From NCBI GenBank assembly GCA_022457155.1, contig JAJGOT010000001.1, forward strand, positions 186,001 through 250,000: 64,000 nt of DNA, in the 5' to 3' direction. A program made the translations under genes and the position numbers. How positions within the stretch are numbered: position 1 is the stretch's first letter; each line of letters opens with the position of its first letter. Below the pieces are notes generated by a model. That model saw only the letters and a list, made by a program, of their open reading frames with translations. It did no database searches and was not told the origin of the DNA. Origin of the DNA: Cladopsammia gracilis (taxonomy: Eukaryota > Cnidaria > Anthozoa > Scleractinia > Dendrophylliidae). Below are positions 21,454 to 30,700 of the stretch, in pieces.

Positions 21454-24041
21454 ATGGATCCCGCTCAAGATAAGCCTATGGCGCCACCCCCAGATCAACC
21501 ATACTCCCCAGATCAACCATACCCACCTCAGCAACCAATGTATCCACAACAGGGGTACCCACCTGCTGGCCAATACCCTCCTGGTCAATACCCACCGGTA
21601 ACTCAACAACCAGCTCCCTATGCACAGTCTACCCACACTACTGTGGTTATGACTCAACAACCAGTGGTGGTGCAAAAGACCATGCGAAATTGGAGCTCTG
21701 GACTGTGTGGCTGCTTTGAGGACTGTGGCTCTTGTAAGTATTTAACACAGGGAACCCAAGATTGTGAATGTTCCGTAAAAGGCAGGAGCACCCAAGGAAA
21801 ATTTAACGCCGTTTGTTTTTGAAGGGATAAAAAAATGTGGTTTTGGGTACGAAATAGAGCAGTTTTCAATTGAGTGTGAAAAGTAATTACACAATTGCTT
21901 TGGTTTTTCACAGTTTTGTCCCCGCAACATGTTGCATGAAATTCAGCTGGTTTAAATTCGTGCGTCATGAAGAGGGGACAAAATGACCCCCATTTCGATG
22001 TCGCATCGTGTGCAATGCTCTTGCAAGCTGTCCCCGCCACAAAATAGAAATGAACCAATAAAAACGCGCCATTGATTATCCCATAAGCCTTCAGTAACAG
22101 GCGCCCTAAGTGATTTCTGTGATTTTTGTACCTCAATCCACTTTGTGTGCACCAGCTTGCCTATTGTCCCTGCAACATGCGCCTATGCTGTGCACACGAA
22201 GGGGCTTGTCCGCGCTTTATGTTCCCGCAACATGTCCCCGAGTGTGTGCCGGCCTTAAGTGTCTCGTAAATCGACTTTCAGGAAGTCGGGTCGACCGCAG
22301 AAACTGACGAATTGTGTCAATTGAAGTCGAATCGAGTCGATTCGCCCAAAGTTAATGTTTATATGGGGGTCAGATCGGAGCTCTGTATGGGGGTGCGAGA
22401 TTTCTTGCTAAAAAGGGGGGGCTTATTAGAGAAGGAGGAGGGGGGGGGGGGGCTTATTTCAGAAGGGAAGCTTAATAGAGGAGCTATGGTATTCTTTATC
22501 GCCGTAAAGTTATTTTTACAATCTCCATATTCTTTGTGTTTCAAGTGTTTATGGGCCTATGCTGCCCTCTCTTTCTGTTGTTTGACGTGTCGTCGAGGAT
22601 GGGTGAAGGTTGCTGCTACGTATGCTGCTGCCCCGGTTCACTGTTGGGTCTCAGGATCAAGCTGAGGGCGCAGGAGAATATCCAGGTAAGAACACGAGCC
22701 AAAGGTAGGGAAACAAAACTCACTGTTTTCCGAGGGATCGGTTATTAAGTGAGTGATTTGCTATATAGCAACACAAGAAACACAGCACAACACAGTTTGA
22801 AAAACGCGCCGAGCACTCGAGGTAAACATCAATCGAAACATAATCATGCCACCTTTTGTCACGGTCTGATCATGTGCACTAGCAGGCAACAGTGCACTGT
22901 TACCCTCTGACGTCAAAAATGTTGTCCGCTTTCTCAAATGTTGTTTGTTAGATGTCATGTGACCATGAATCAATCAATCAATCAATCAATCAATCAGTCG
23001 ATAATCTTCATTTAAACACGATAAAGTTTAAGCGCTGCCGCTGCCGGGTCGTGCATTTAACTACACTATATTAAATATAACTATCTAATCTTGTTTAAAA
23101 TTATATTGATATCTTACATAATCAATAAAATATTGCAAAATTTAAGATTAGATTAATATATTATAAAATCAGGCATGAAATCAATGAACACGCGCGTTGT
23201 ATTGAGAAAAACTTCAGCTATATAACAACACAAGTTTCACTTGTGACTCCGATTTGACCAGGACCTGCGTGTACTTGCGATGACTTGCCAGTGCGTTGAC
23301 TTGCAATCAAACTTGCACTGTTACCCTCTGACGTCAACAATGTTGGCCGCTTTCGCAGATGTTGCCCGCTTATGGATGTTTGGCGGGAAACAGTTTATTT
23401 GTTAGATGTCATGTGACCATGAATCAACCACATAACATAACATAACATAATCTTTATTTATCCACGGTTTCTCCTTTCATACATACATGCTCTTCCTGAG
23501 AGCCGTGCCTATAAATTACTAATTTATTAGAAAATACGAAATAAAATTGATAAGTTAACTAAGGTAATAACAATGTAAAAACAAGGTCACGAAGTTAATT
23601 TTATTTGTACTAAAAATTTATTCTCAATGAACGCGCGCGTTGTATTAAGAAAAACTCCAGCTGCTACTATAACAACGCAAGTTTCACTTGTGACTCCCGT
23701 TTGACCAGGACTTGCGTGAACTTGCGATGACTTGCCAGTGCGTTCACTTGCAATCAATTGGATCGAAATCAAATTTTGTTCGCAAGTAGGCGCACATTTT
23801 TCACCGTTTAGCCACCAAACGCGAGTGTTCACGAATCGCCATATAGTAGTCGCAAGTCAACGCGAACAGTCACAACCATCGTGATAGTTAATCAGTGAAT
23901 GGGCTGGTGAAGATTGTAGATTAATATCATTTCATCCCATTACAGGGCTCCCTCTTCAATGATCACTGCGAGGTTCAGTGCTGTCCATTGTGTGTTCTCT
24001 GTCAGTTGTCACGTGAGCTCAATCACATTGCACGTAACTAA
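21454..24041 (+). CDS. PLAC8/cornifelin-like protein, copy b with Pro/Gln-rich N-terminus (3 exons)
   Basis: Coding exons are 21454-21733, 22546-22685 and 23946-24041, giving about 171 residues. Exons 2 and 3 are exactly as long as in copy a (140 and 96 nt), with the same phases, so the two are paralogues. The first about 75 residues form a low-complexity tail of PPDQPY, PPQQPMYPQQ and GQYPPGQYPP type. This may mediate cross-linking or weak multivalent contacts. The PLAC8 domain follows (WSSGLCGCFEDC, LFDVSSRMGEGC, CCCPGSLLGLRIKLR, CCPLCVLCQLSREL). The Cys pair and CPC segment of copy a are replaced by SLFMGLCCPL, so the Cys signature differs. An acceptor at 21443 lies 10 nt before the ATG, as in copy a. 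The first exon overlaps a Pro-codon repeat that may vary in length. Confidence 0.85.
22436..22452. repeat. Poly-G/GA-rich tract in PLAC8b intron 1
   Basis: Pure G run inside a purine-rich stretch (about 22417-22475). Confidence 0.7.
22872..23790. repeat. Internal duplication in PLAC8b intron 2
   Basis: The module GCACTGTTACCCTCTGACGT ... GATGTCATGTGACCATGAAT occurs at about 22891-22970 and 23315-23425. It is followed in both cases by CAAGTTTCACTTGTGACTC / GACTTGCCAGTGCGTT (23229-23310 and 23689-23750). Short (AATC)n and (CATAA)n tracts lie between. Confidence 0.7.
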
Positions 24042-24290
24042 TCCGGCGACAACTTCATGAAACGTCGAGCTTTTTGGAACACCGCCCTAACTTCTGACCT
24101 GTGAAGAGTGATTTAGAAATGTGTTAAGATGTTTTGCGTTATTTTGCATGGTTTGTAGAAGAAGTATTCAAGAAGTTGATTGCATGCTGTGTACATGTAA
24201 CTAGATATTTTTATTACAACGAATAAAACGTAGCTGATAAATGCCATCCGGCATCGTAGGGTTGTAGTTCACATACAGACAGTGTACCCT

Positions 24291-24361
24291 TAATCTCGTA
24301 CCCAGATCTCACTCGTGCATGCACTGCACTGAAATGTGGGAGATCTGGGTACGAGATTAGT
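24291..24361. repeat. Short hairpin MITE after PLAC8b
   Basis: TAATCTCGTACCCAGATCTC pairs with GAGATCTGGGTACGAGATTA across a 30-bp loop. Confidence 0.8.
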
Positions 24362-24423
24362 GTCTGTACGGCGGAAAGGCATCTCTAGGGACGTGAATGC
24401 ACCACGATATTCTGTTTATATTT

Positions 24424-24597
24424 AGACTGCGAGCAGTCTCTCTTTTTCCGCTAAAGTCAGTAGGGACGAACGCAAAAAAATAGCGTGATGAGCGAGGCGC
24501 GGTGCCCGCGCGCGCTACTCGCGGCTCGCTCATCACGCTATTTTTTGCGTTCGTCCCTACTGACTTTAGCGGAAAAAGAGAGACTGCTCGCAGTCTA
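24424..24597. mobile_element. TA-flanked MITE, GACTGC...GCAGTC family, copy 2 (near-perfect palindrome)
   Basis: The arms start GACTGCGAGCAGTCTCTC and run through TAGCGTGATGAGCGAG. They are about 80 bp each with virtually no mismatch around a CG-rich loop, flanked by TA. Confidence 0.85.
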
Positions 24598-24599
24598 GT

Positions 24600-25050
24600 T
24601 TATATTCTGTTTGTTTTTGTTTTGTTTGATGACGCTAATATCAAGCTCCATATAGATCTCATGAACGAAAAATAAATCGCACATTGGAAACATAGCTTAC
24701 AACATTCCAAAAAATAGAATTTTATAGCGTTTTTTTTAAATACAAGCCCTCGATATAATTAAATCTTGAATAGAAACGCTTTAGTGAAAATAAGGATCAG
24801 TAACCATAAACTTAAGATTGAAACTGGTAAATATGATGAAATCTCGAGAGATGAAAGACTTTGTTCTGTCTGTCTGTTCTGTGAAATTGTCATCAGTCCA
24901 GTCTAGTAGGATTTAATGCATGTAATCTGTTTATTATAATTATTTTTGTTTGTTTGTTAGTTTTATTTGTTAACTTTCTATATAACCTTACGCTTTTGCA
25001 ATACTTTAATCGATTTATAGTCATGCAAATAAAGCTTATTGTTGTTGTTT
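24600..25050. other. Spacer ending in a LINE-like 3' tail
   Basis: The stretch ending ATGCAAATAAAGCTTATTGT-(TTG)n at about 25022-25049 has the look of a non-LTR retrotransposon 3' end with polyadenylation-like AATAAA. No coding part is present. Confidence 0.4.
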
Positions 25051-25860
25051 ATAGACGTCTTATTTTGTTATAAGATACTGGGAACGAACTGCCTTGTACC
25101 CAGGCGTCACGCGAGACATCTTTCAGGCGCACAAGGAAGCATGGGAAGAGCGTCCTCTGTTAAACCTTCCTGCGCGCGGGCTTCGCGGTCTTCCTGCGCC
25201 GAAAATCCCAATAAGCGCCTGACGGCGAGCACAGTGCTCGCTCGGGCGCGCAGCTCGAAAATTTTTCGAGTGCTCCGCGCCGCGCTCGCGCTCTGCGTGT
25301 ATTCATCCCCAGTGTCTCAAAAGAAAAGATGAAACTGAAAATAAAACATCTGTGGATAGACTAGTAATCGAAAGGTCATAGTAATAAATATACTTAATAT
25401 TTTTTATTGAAGTAGTATCCCTTTCACTAACCAAGATTATATTCCTAAAGCAATGTTTGCAATCCTCTCTTAAAACAAACTATCATACCACAGAGTCAAG
25501 GTAGATTATTCAGTTCCGATCTGGAAGCTTCGAATTCGTAAACCTTTTCGTAAGGAGCCATTTTTTAATACTTAGATGTGGTTGCTATCCCTTCACTTTA
25601 CAGCACACTTTGTCTCCAAAGGTCGGTTCTTTAAATATCAAGAGTGAAATAAACCGCGTTGATGGTTAAAAGAAGTTTGCGCCTCATTGTGGCGGATTCG
25701 CCGACGCTATTGCCCCCGCCCGAGAGTTTGCTTGCAAGCTAAATGAAACCGTGGTAGGGTGCCGCTTTGGAAGGTATATTTTTTCTTTGAATTTGTACGG
25801 CCTTCCGTGTTACCCATGGCATTTCGCCATGTGTTGGTTACGACTGTTTTTTTCTCCCTC
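25051..25860. other. Spacer with a CG-rich patch
   Basis: A CG-rich segment at about 25150-25300 (many CGCG words) is followed by plain AT-rich sequence. No gene is recognised. Confidence 0.4.
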
Positions 25861-25867
25861 TTTCTAA

Positions 25868-26227
25868 GGCTATGTTCACACTTGGTGCTCGAGCACTAGT
25901 GCCTGGGTTCCGGCACAAAATGGTGCTGCGTCCAGATACTGGGTACCCAAGATATCAACATGTTCACATTGTGAGTGTAATAAGGAATTGTGGGTACGCA
26001 AACCAGTGGTTTGTGGGTGTAGTGCCTCGGAACTAACGTAAAACGCGTACACACTGGGAACCGGTACTCACTTTAGTGCCCGAGTACATGGTCTCGACCT
26101 TGTACTCGGGCACGGGCACCGTGCCCGAATTCTGGCGTGGGTACTTGAAAAAAAGGTGTGTTCACATTAGTGCCCAGCGATAATCGTACTTGGGCACCGT
26201 GCTCGGGCACCAAGTGTGAACATAGCC
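25868..26227. mobile_element. PIF/Harbinger-type MITE with TAA duplication
   Basis: The termini GGCTATGTTCACACTTGGTG and CACCAAGTGTGAACATAGCC are exact inverted repeats, flanked by TAA (25865-25867 and 26228-26230). The interior is full of GTGCCCGAG/CTCGGGCAC words, probably transposase-binding repeats. Confidence 0.9.
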
Positions 26228-26233
26228 TAATTA

Positions 26234-26546
26234 GGCGCCGTTCCAATTGGTGCCCGAGCACAGTGCCTGACGAGCACCAATGTGAACACGGCTTTTTGTT
26301 AGTGCCCGTGCCAATAATTGGGAACGGTGCTCGAGCACGAGTACAAGGTCGATACCTTGTACTCGGGCACGGGCACAAGTCTGCACACGATTCTGGCGAG
26401 TGCTCAAAAACTTTACCCACAAATCCCTGCTCTACAGTTTCAAAATGGCGGAAGGTCAGTGGTGGGCACCGAATGTGAACACGCATTCAAAATTGGTACC
26501 GGTACCCGGGCACAGTGCTAGGGCACCAAGTGTGAACAACGCCTTT
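26234..26546. mobile_element. Second, related Harbinger-type MITE abutting the first
   Basis: The ends GGCGCCGTTCCAATTGGTGC and GGGCACCAAGTGTGAACAAC/GCC are imperfect inverted repeats of the same family. It is separated from the first element only by TAATTA. The interior again carries GTGCCCG/CGGGCAC words. Confidence 0.7.
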
Positions 26547-26573
26547 TTAAGAGAAAGACAAGGTTGTCTCTCA

Positions 26574-26808
26574 CTTAAAGAGGCAGTATCACGAGGTCGA
26601 AACTTGAAAACGTCGGTCCACGTTTTCAAGTTTGATTCCGCAAATTCAAAAAGGCCGTCGAGAAGTGGAGCTATTTGTTGAATCAAAAATCCGTTTTGAA
26701 AGCCGGAAGAAAGAAAAAAAATCACTTTTAACAGTGATATGTCCAAAATTCCGGTGCAAGAATAGTGAACAGTGCCGCAAGTGGAACCTCGTGATACTGC
26801 CCCTTTAA
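26574..26808. mobile_element. TTAA-flanked MITE, AGRGGCAGTATCACGAGG termini
   Basis: Left end TTAA-AGAGGCAGTATCACGAGG, right end CCTCGTGATACTGCCCCT-TTAA. An inner pair TTGAAAACGTCGG.../CCACGTTTTCAAG also folds. Confidence 0.8.
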
Positions 26809-27025
26809 GGAGAGGAGAGTCAGACAGAGAATCGAAACAACCGCTTAAACCACATAGACAGCAAGTTAAACACCTTGGAAGCAAAGTAAAACAAGGTAAA
26901 ACTATTAGTAAAATCCCCATACAAACCCTTATATTTTTCGCCATTAATGCATACCAGGAGAAAATAATCGGCCCTTGTCTCATTTAGCTTCATTTTCTCG
27001 TGCATGAAAAACGTTATACGGACAT

Positions 27026-27277
27026 ATGGACAGCAACATTCCAGCCAATCCGTCTTATGGTGTTTATATATCTCAATTGGTAAGATATGCTAGAATTTGC
27101 ACGTCGAAGTTGGATTTTATGCATAGACTTCGCCGACTTTCATCACGTCTCCTTCACCAAGGGTTCAAATCTTCACTCCTTCGAAAATCATTTACTAAAT
27201 TCTTCAAACGCCATAGTGCTATCATTGAGAAATATGGCACTACACTACGAGAAATTAAACTAGCAATCCAAAATTGA
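27026..27277 (+). pseudogene. C-terminal fragment of a retroelement reverse transcriptase
   Basis: The 83-residue frame begins DSNIPANPSYGVYISQLVRY and continues DFMHRLRRLSSRLLHQGF and LRKSFTKFFKRH. This is the region just after the RT domain in a family of invertebrate retroelements; I recognise the pattern but not the clade. The RT core is missing, so it is a truncated insertion. It ends about 520 bp upstream of the POLR3H start. Confidence 0.65.
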
Positions 27278-27797
27278 GAAACACCGCCGTATCCTTTGTT
27301 ATTTCAGATCCTTTATATTATTCTAGCGCCCCTATTTAATTTCTATATTGCTTCTATTCAGGTCAATGCTAGTGCGCGCGCGCGGTTTTCCTTGAGTCGT
27401 GCGCGTGCTTAGCTTGTTTAGTTGACGTGTGTGCTTAGTTCGTTATTTAACGTACTACATTTATTTTGCGTTGTTTTCCTAACTGATATGTCTTGTCAGT
27501 AACTGTGCTCACACTGTGGGTGGCTCCTCCTAAAATGTTCTGCAATTGTTCTGCAATTGGTATAGGATTTAATGGAGCCGAAACCAATTGTGGAATTGCA
27601 CGCATTTTGGGCATCCTACTGATGAACAGTTACGAAATTCAGATATATTTAGTAGCCACATTTATTTGCGGTCTGTCCCCTTTGAATACGTGAGGTGAGC
27701 TTGGGTTACCTGTGACATTCATATGGGCCAAGCAAGGTACCAGTCGTCCTCGTACAAACAAAGAACGCCTGACAATAATTTGTTCGACGAGTGCGAA

Positions 27798-30700
27798 ATG
27801 TTTGTCCTCGCTGAAATGAAGGATACAGTTCGAATAAAACCATGGCATTTTGGAGTCGACTTACGAGAAGCTATCGCAACTAAGCTAAATAAAAAGCTTG
27901 CTAACAAGGTAAGCATTACTTTCATTACTTTTAATTTTTAAATTATGTCTTGTAACTCTCTGTAACTGTATTCTATTGTTGGGGTCATCCACTAGATTAG
28001 CCTTTGCTATTTGGACGATCTCAACTCACTCTCTATTTTTTGTTACATTTTTCTTTTATTCCTTAGCTGTACTTGTGTTTAGTTGCCTATGTAAATTTTA
28101 CCTATATGTCATGTAAAACTGAGCTGAGTTGAATAAATCATCTTGTCATCTTGTCTTGTCTCCCCTTGCAAGACTATGAAATTTTGAATAAAGATTGAAT
28201 TAAGCAGATACTGTCTGGAACAGCCTTCCCTCTCATATGGTTGCCGTTTTGTTGCAATATTCAGTACAACCAATTTTATATTCAATAAACCAATTTTATA
28301 TTCAATAAACCAATTTTATATTCAATAAACCAATTTTATATTCAATAAACTAATTTTATATTCAATAAACCAATTTTATATTCAATGAACTAATTTTATA
28401 TTCAATAAACCAAATTTATATTCAATAAACCAAATTTATATTCAATAAACCCATTTTATATTCAATAAACCAAATTTATATTCAATAAACCCATTTTATA
28501 TTCAATAAACCAAATTTATATTCAATAAACCCATTTTATATTCAATAAACCAATTTTATATTCAATAAAACCAATTTTATATTCAATAAAACCAAATTTA
28601 TATTCAATAATTTCTGTGGTCCAATGCAGTCAGCGGAGTTTCCGCTTGTTTAACCACGTGGTATTAACCAACATGGCGGGCCAGCCTCCAACGCTGAATG
28701 AAATAGAAGAAGCGGCGGAAAGCGGATTAGAAGAGGGGTTGCTGTGCTGTCATCAGGAGTGATAGTAACAGTAGGCAAGAATTTTTCACTTCGCTTTATC
28801 TTTTGACACTAAATTGGTAACGTAAGCGTGCACCAGCCTGCACAAATCACAGTACTTAAATTGCAACTGGAATCGCCGGTGTTGTGTCGGATGTTGTGGG
28901 ACGAGGTCGCGGTCGTGATCTACTTCGGGCTAATGCCTTGACAGTTGGAGATGCCGTACGTGGTTCGCCTTCACTGACTTTGTGGATGAGGATGGGAAGA
29001 TTCCAATCGCTTTTCCTAACTATGCTTTGGGAAAAGATGACATCTTGTTTACCTGAACAGTAGATCTGACGACCAATGACAAAGAAGAATATATAAGGTC
29101 CAAATTAGTGGAAGTTTTCAGCTCTAGAATTACTGGCCCATGAGTTACGATCTACTCCAAAAAACTCTAGGTTGTCTGGTTCTTCGTCATCAACAGCTGG
29201 GTCTCTCAGTGCTGTTTGCCTGGCGTTATCTGGATTTATCATCCCATTGCTCCAAATTTTGTTTGGACTCCAATTACGCTCTGTGCACATGGGGCGCAGG
29301 TTGAAAGCCCTAGCAAACTCTTAGTTAATTAGTTCTAATTAGTTCTCGGTAAAAAGACATAGTGTAAAACAATCATGTGCACTTCATTTTCTATATCAAG
29401 ATATCCACTGTCCTCGAGTGAATGGAAAACACAATAAAACAGAAAAAGGCTACATCTAAATACTTCTCTCCAGAGCCTTTTTATTTGTTGATTCCTAGTG
29501 GAGGAGCCTGCAATGAAACTGCCTCTGTTATCCCCCCTTACGGCAATTATTAATGATGCAACTTCAGCATTTTCACCGCCATGGTCCCCCCTAACACGGG
29601 ATGGCCAACCGAATTCTTCGGCTGCACACTGAAACACTGTAGCAACTGTTTGAGCATAGTTGTTGTCTGCTGCGAAAAGATACATGATGCGTCTGGAAAA
29701 GCCATCTATGCAGCCATGCACAACAAATTTCCAATGAATGATGCAATGGTGGCCGTCAATGTGCCACAGTGAATTAGGTCCTGGAACACTGTATACCCCA
29801 CGTGTAATGACACACGCCCACCTAAGTGCTGTGTTTCTAGGATCCACCCGTGTTAGAGATTCCCTTATTCTGTCCCTTTGCACTTTTAAATTAAGAGACC
29901 TGATGTAACCTATGACGTACGACTCTCCAGTCATATTACCGTGTCGTGAAATGTATCCTTTCATCAAGGAGTCAATTCCTCGTCAGAAAGATCTGAAAAT
30001 CACCCAACATCCTGAAGGTCGTACTCTCTCTCGCCCCCCCCCTCCAGGGGGGTACTCCCTTATATACGCTATGTAGGTATGTGCCGCCCGACGGATAGGG
30101 TAGGGTTTTTGAGGTGCTCAGTCCTCAAATAGGGTATCCTTTTTGGTATTTTTGGTATTGTGATCCTTAGATATTCCTTAGATAGGGTCACTAAATTGCA
30201 GTATCCACCCCAACGCGCAAAACGAAAAAGATATGGTCTGTTAAAACTGTACTACACGCCTGAATTGGGCCTGTAATAGGGTATCAAATCTCGATTTTAT
30301 ACCCTTAAATAAGGTCAGGGTTTGAGAACCTTGGTGGCACACACCTATCCTAAGGTCTCCTAAATTGTCGGGAGTACCCCCCCCCCTGGCTCTCGCCCTC
30401 CTGTAAATTGTACATCGCGACCATGAAGCATGCGAGCAATCTCTGTCCAGCTATAAAAACCACTTGCGTGCAAGTTTTCTATAACTGCTGGCGGAAATAT
30501 GAATGAAGGGCGTCCTGGGTTTCTAGTAAGATTTCTTTCCTGTCTTCCGAAATCTGGTAAACTTATGGTAATGCGACACATCCCAATAACTTTGTGGTTC
30601 CAAAAAATATGAATTTGGTTGAACATGTCACATTACACAGTTCCCGCAAGATTGACAAACAGAGGTGTATCCAGGAATTTCTGAAGGGGGGGGGGGCTTT

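Noticed and set aside
26073..26486. 137- and 106-codon overlapping frames with His/Cys/Pro-rich sequence
   Set aside because: They read through the GTGCCCG-word interiors of two MITEs.
28263..28612. Regular 20-bp repeats as a CRISPR or centromeric satellite
   Set aside because: The inverted counterpart at 31030-31440 and the 6-bp target duplication show it is a transposon terminus.
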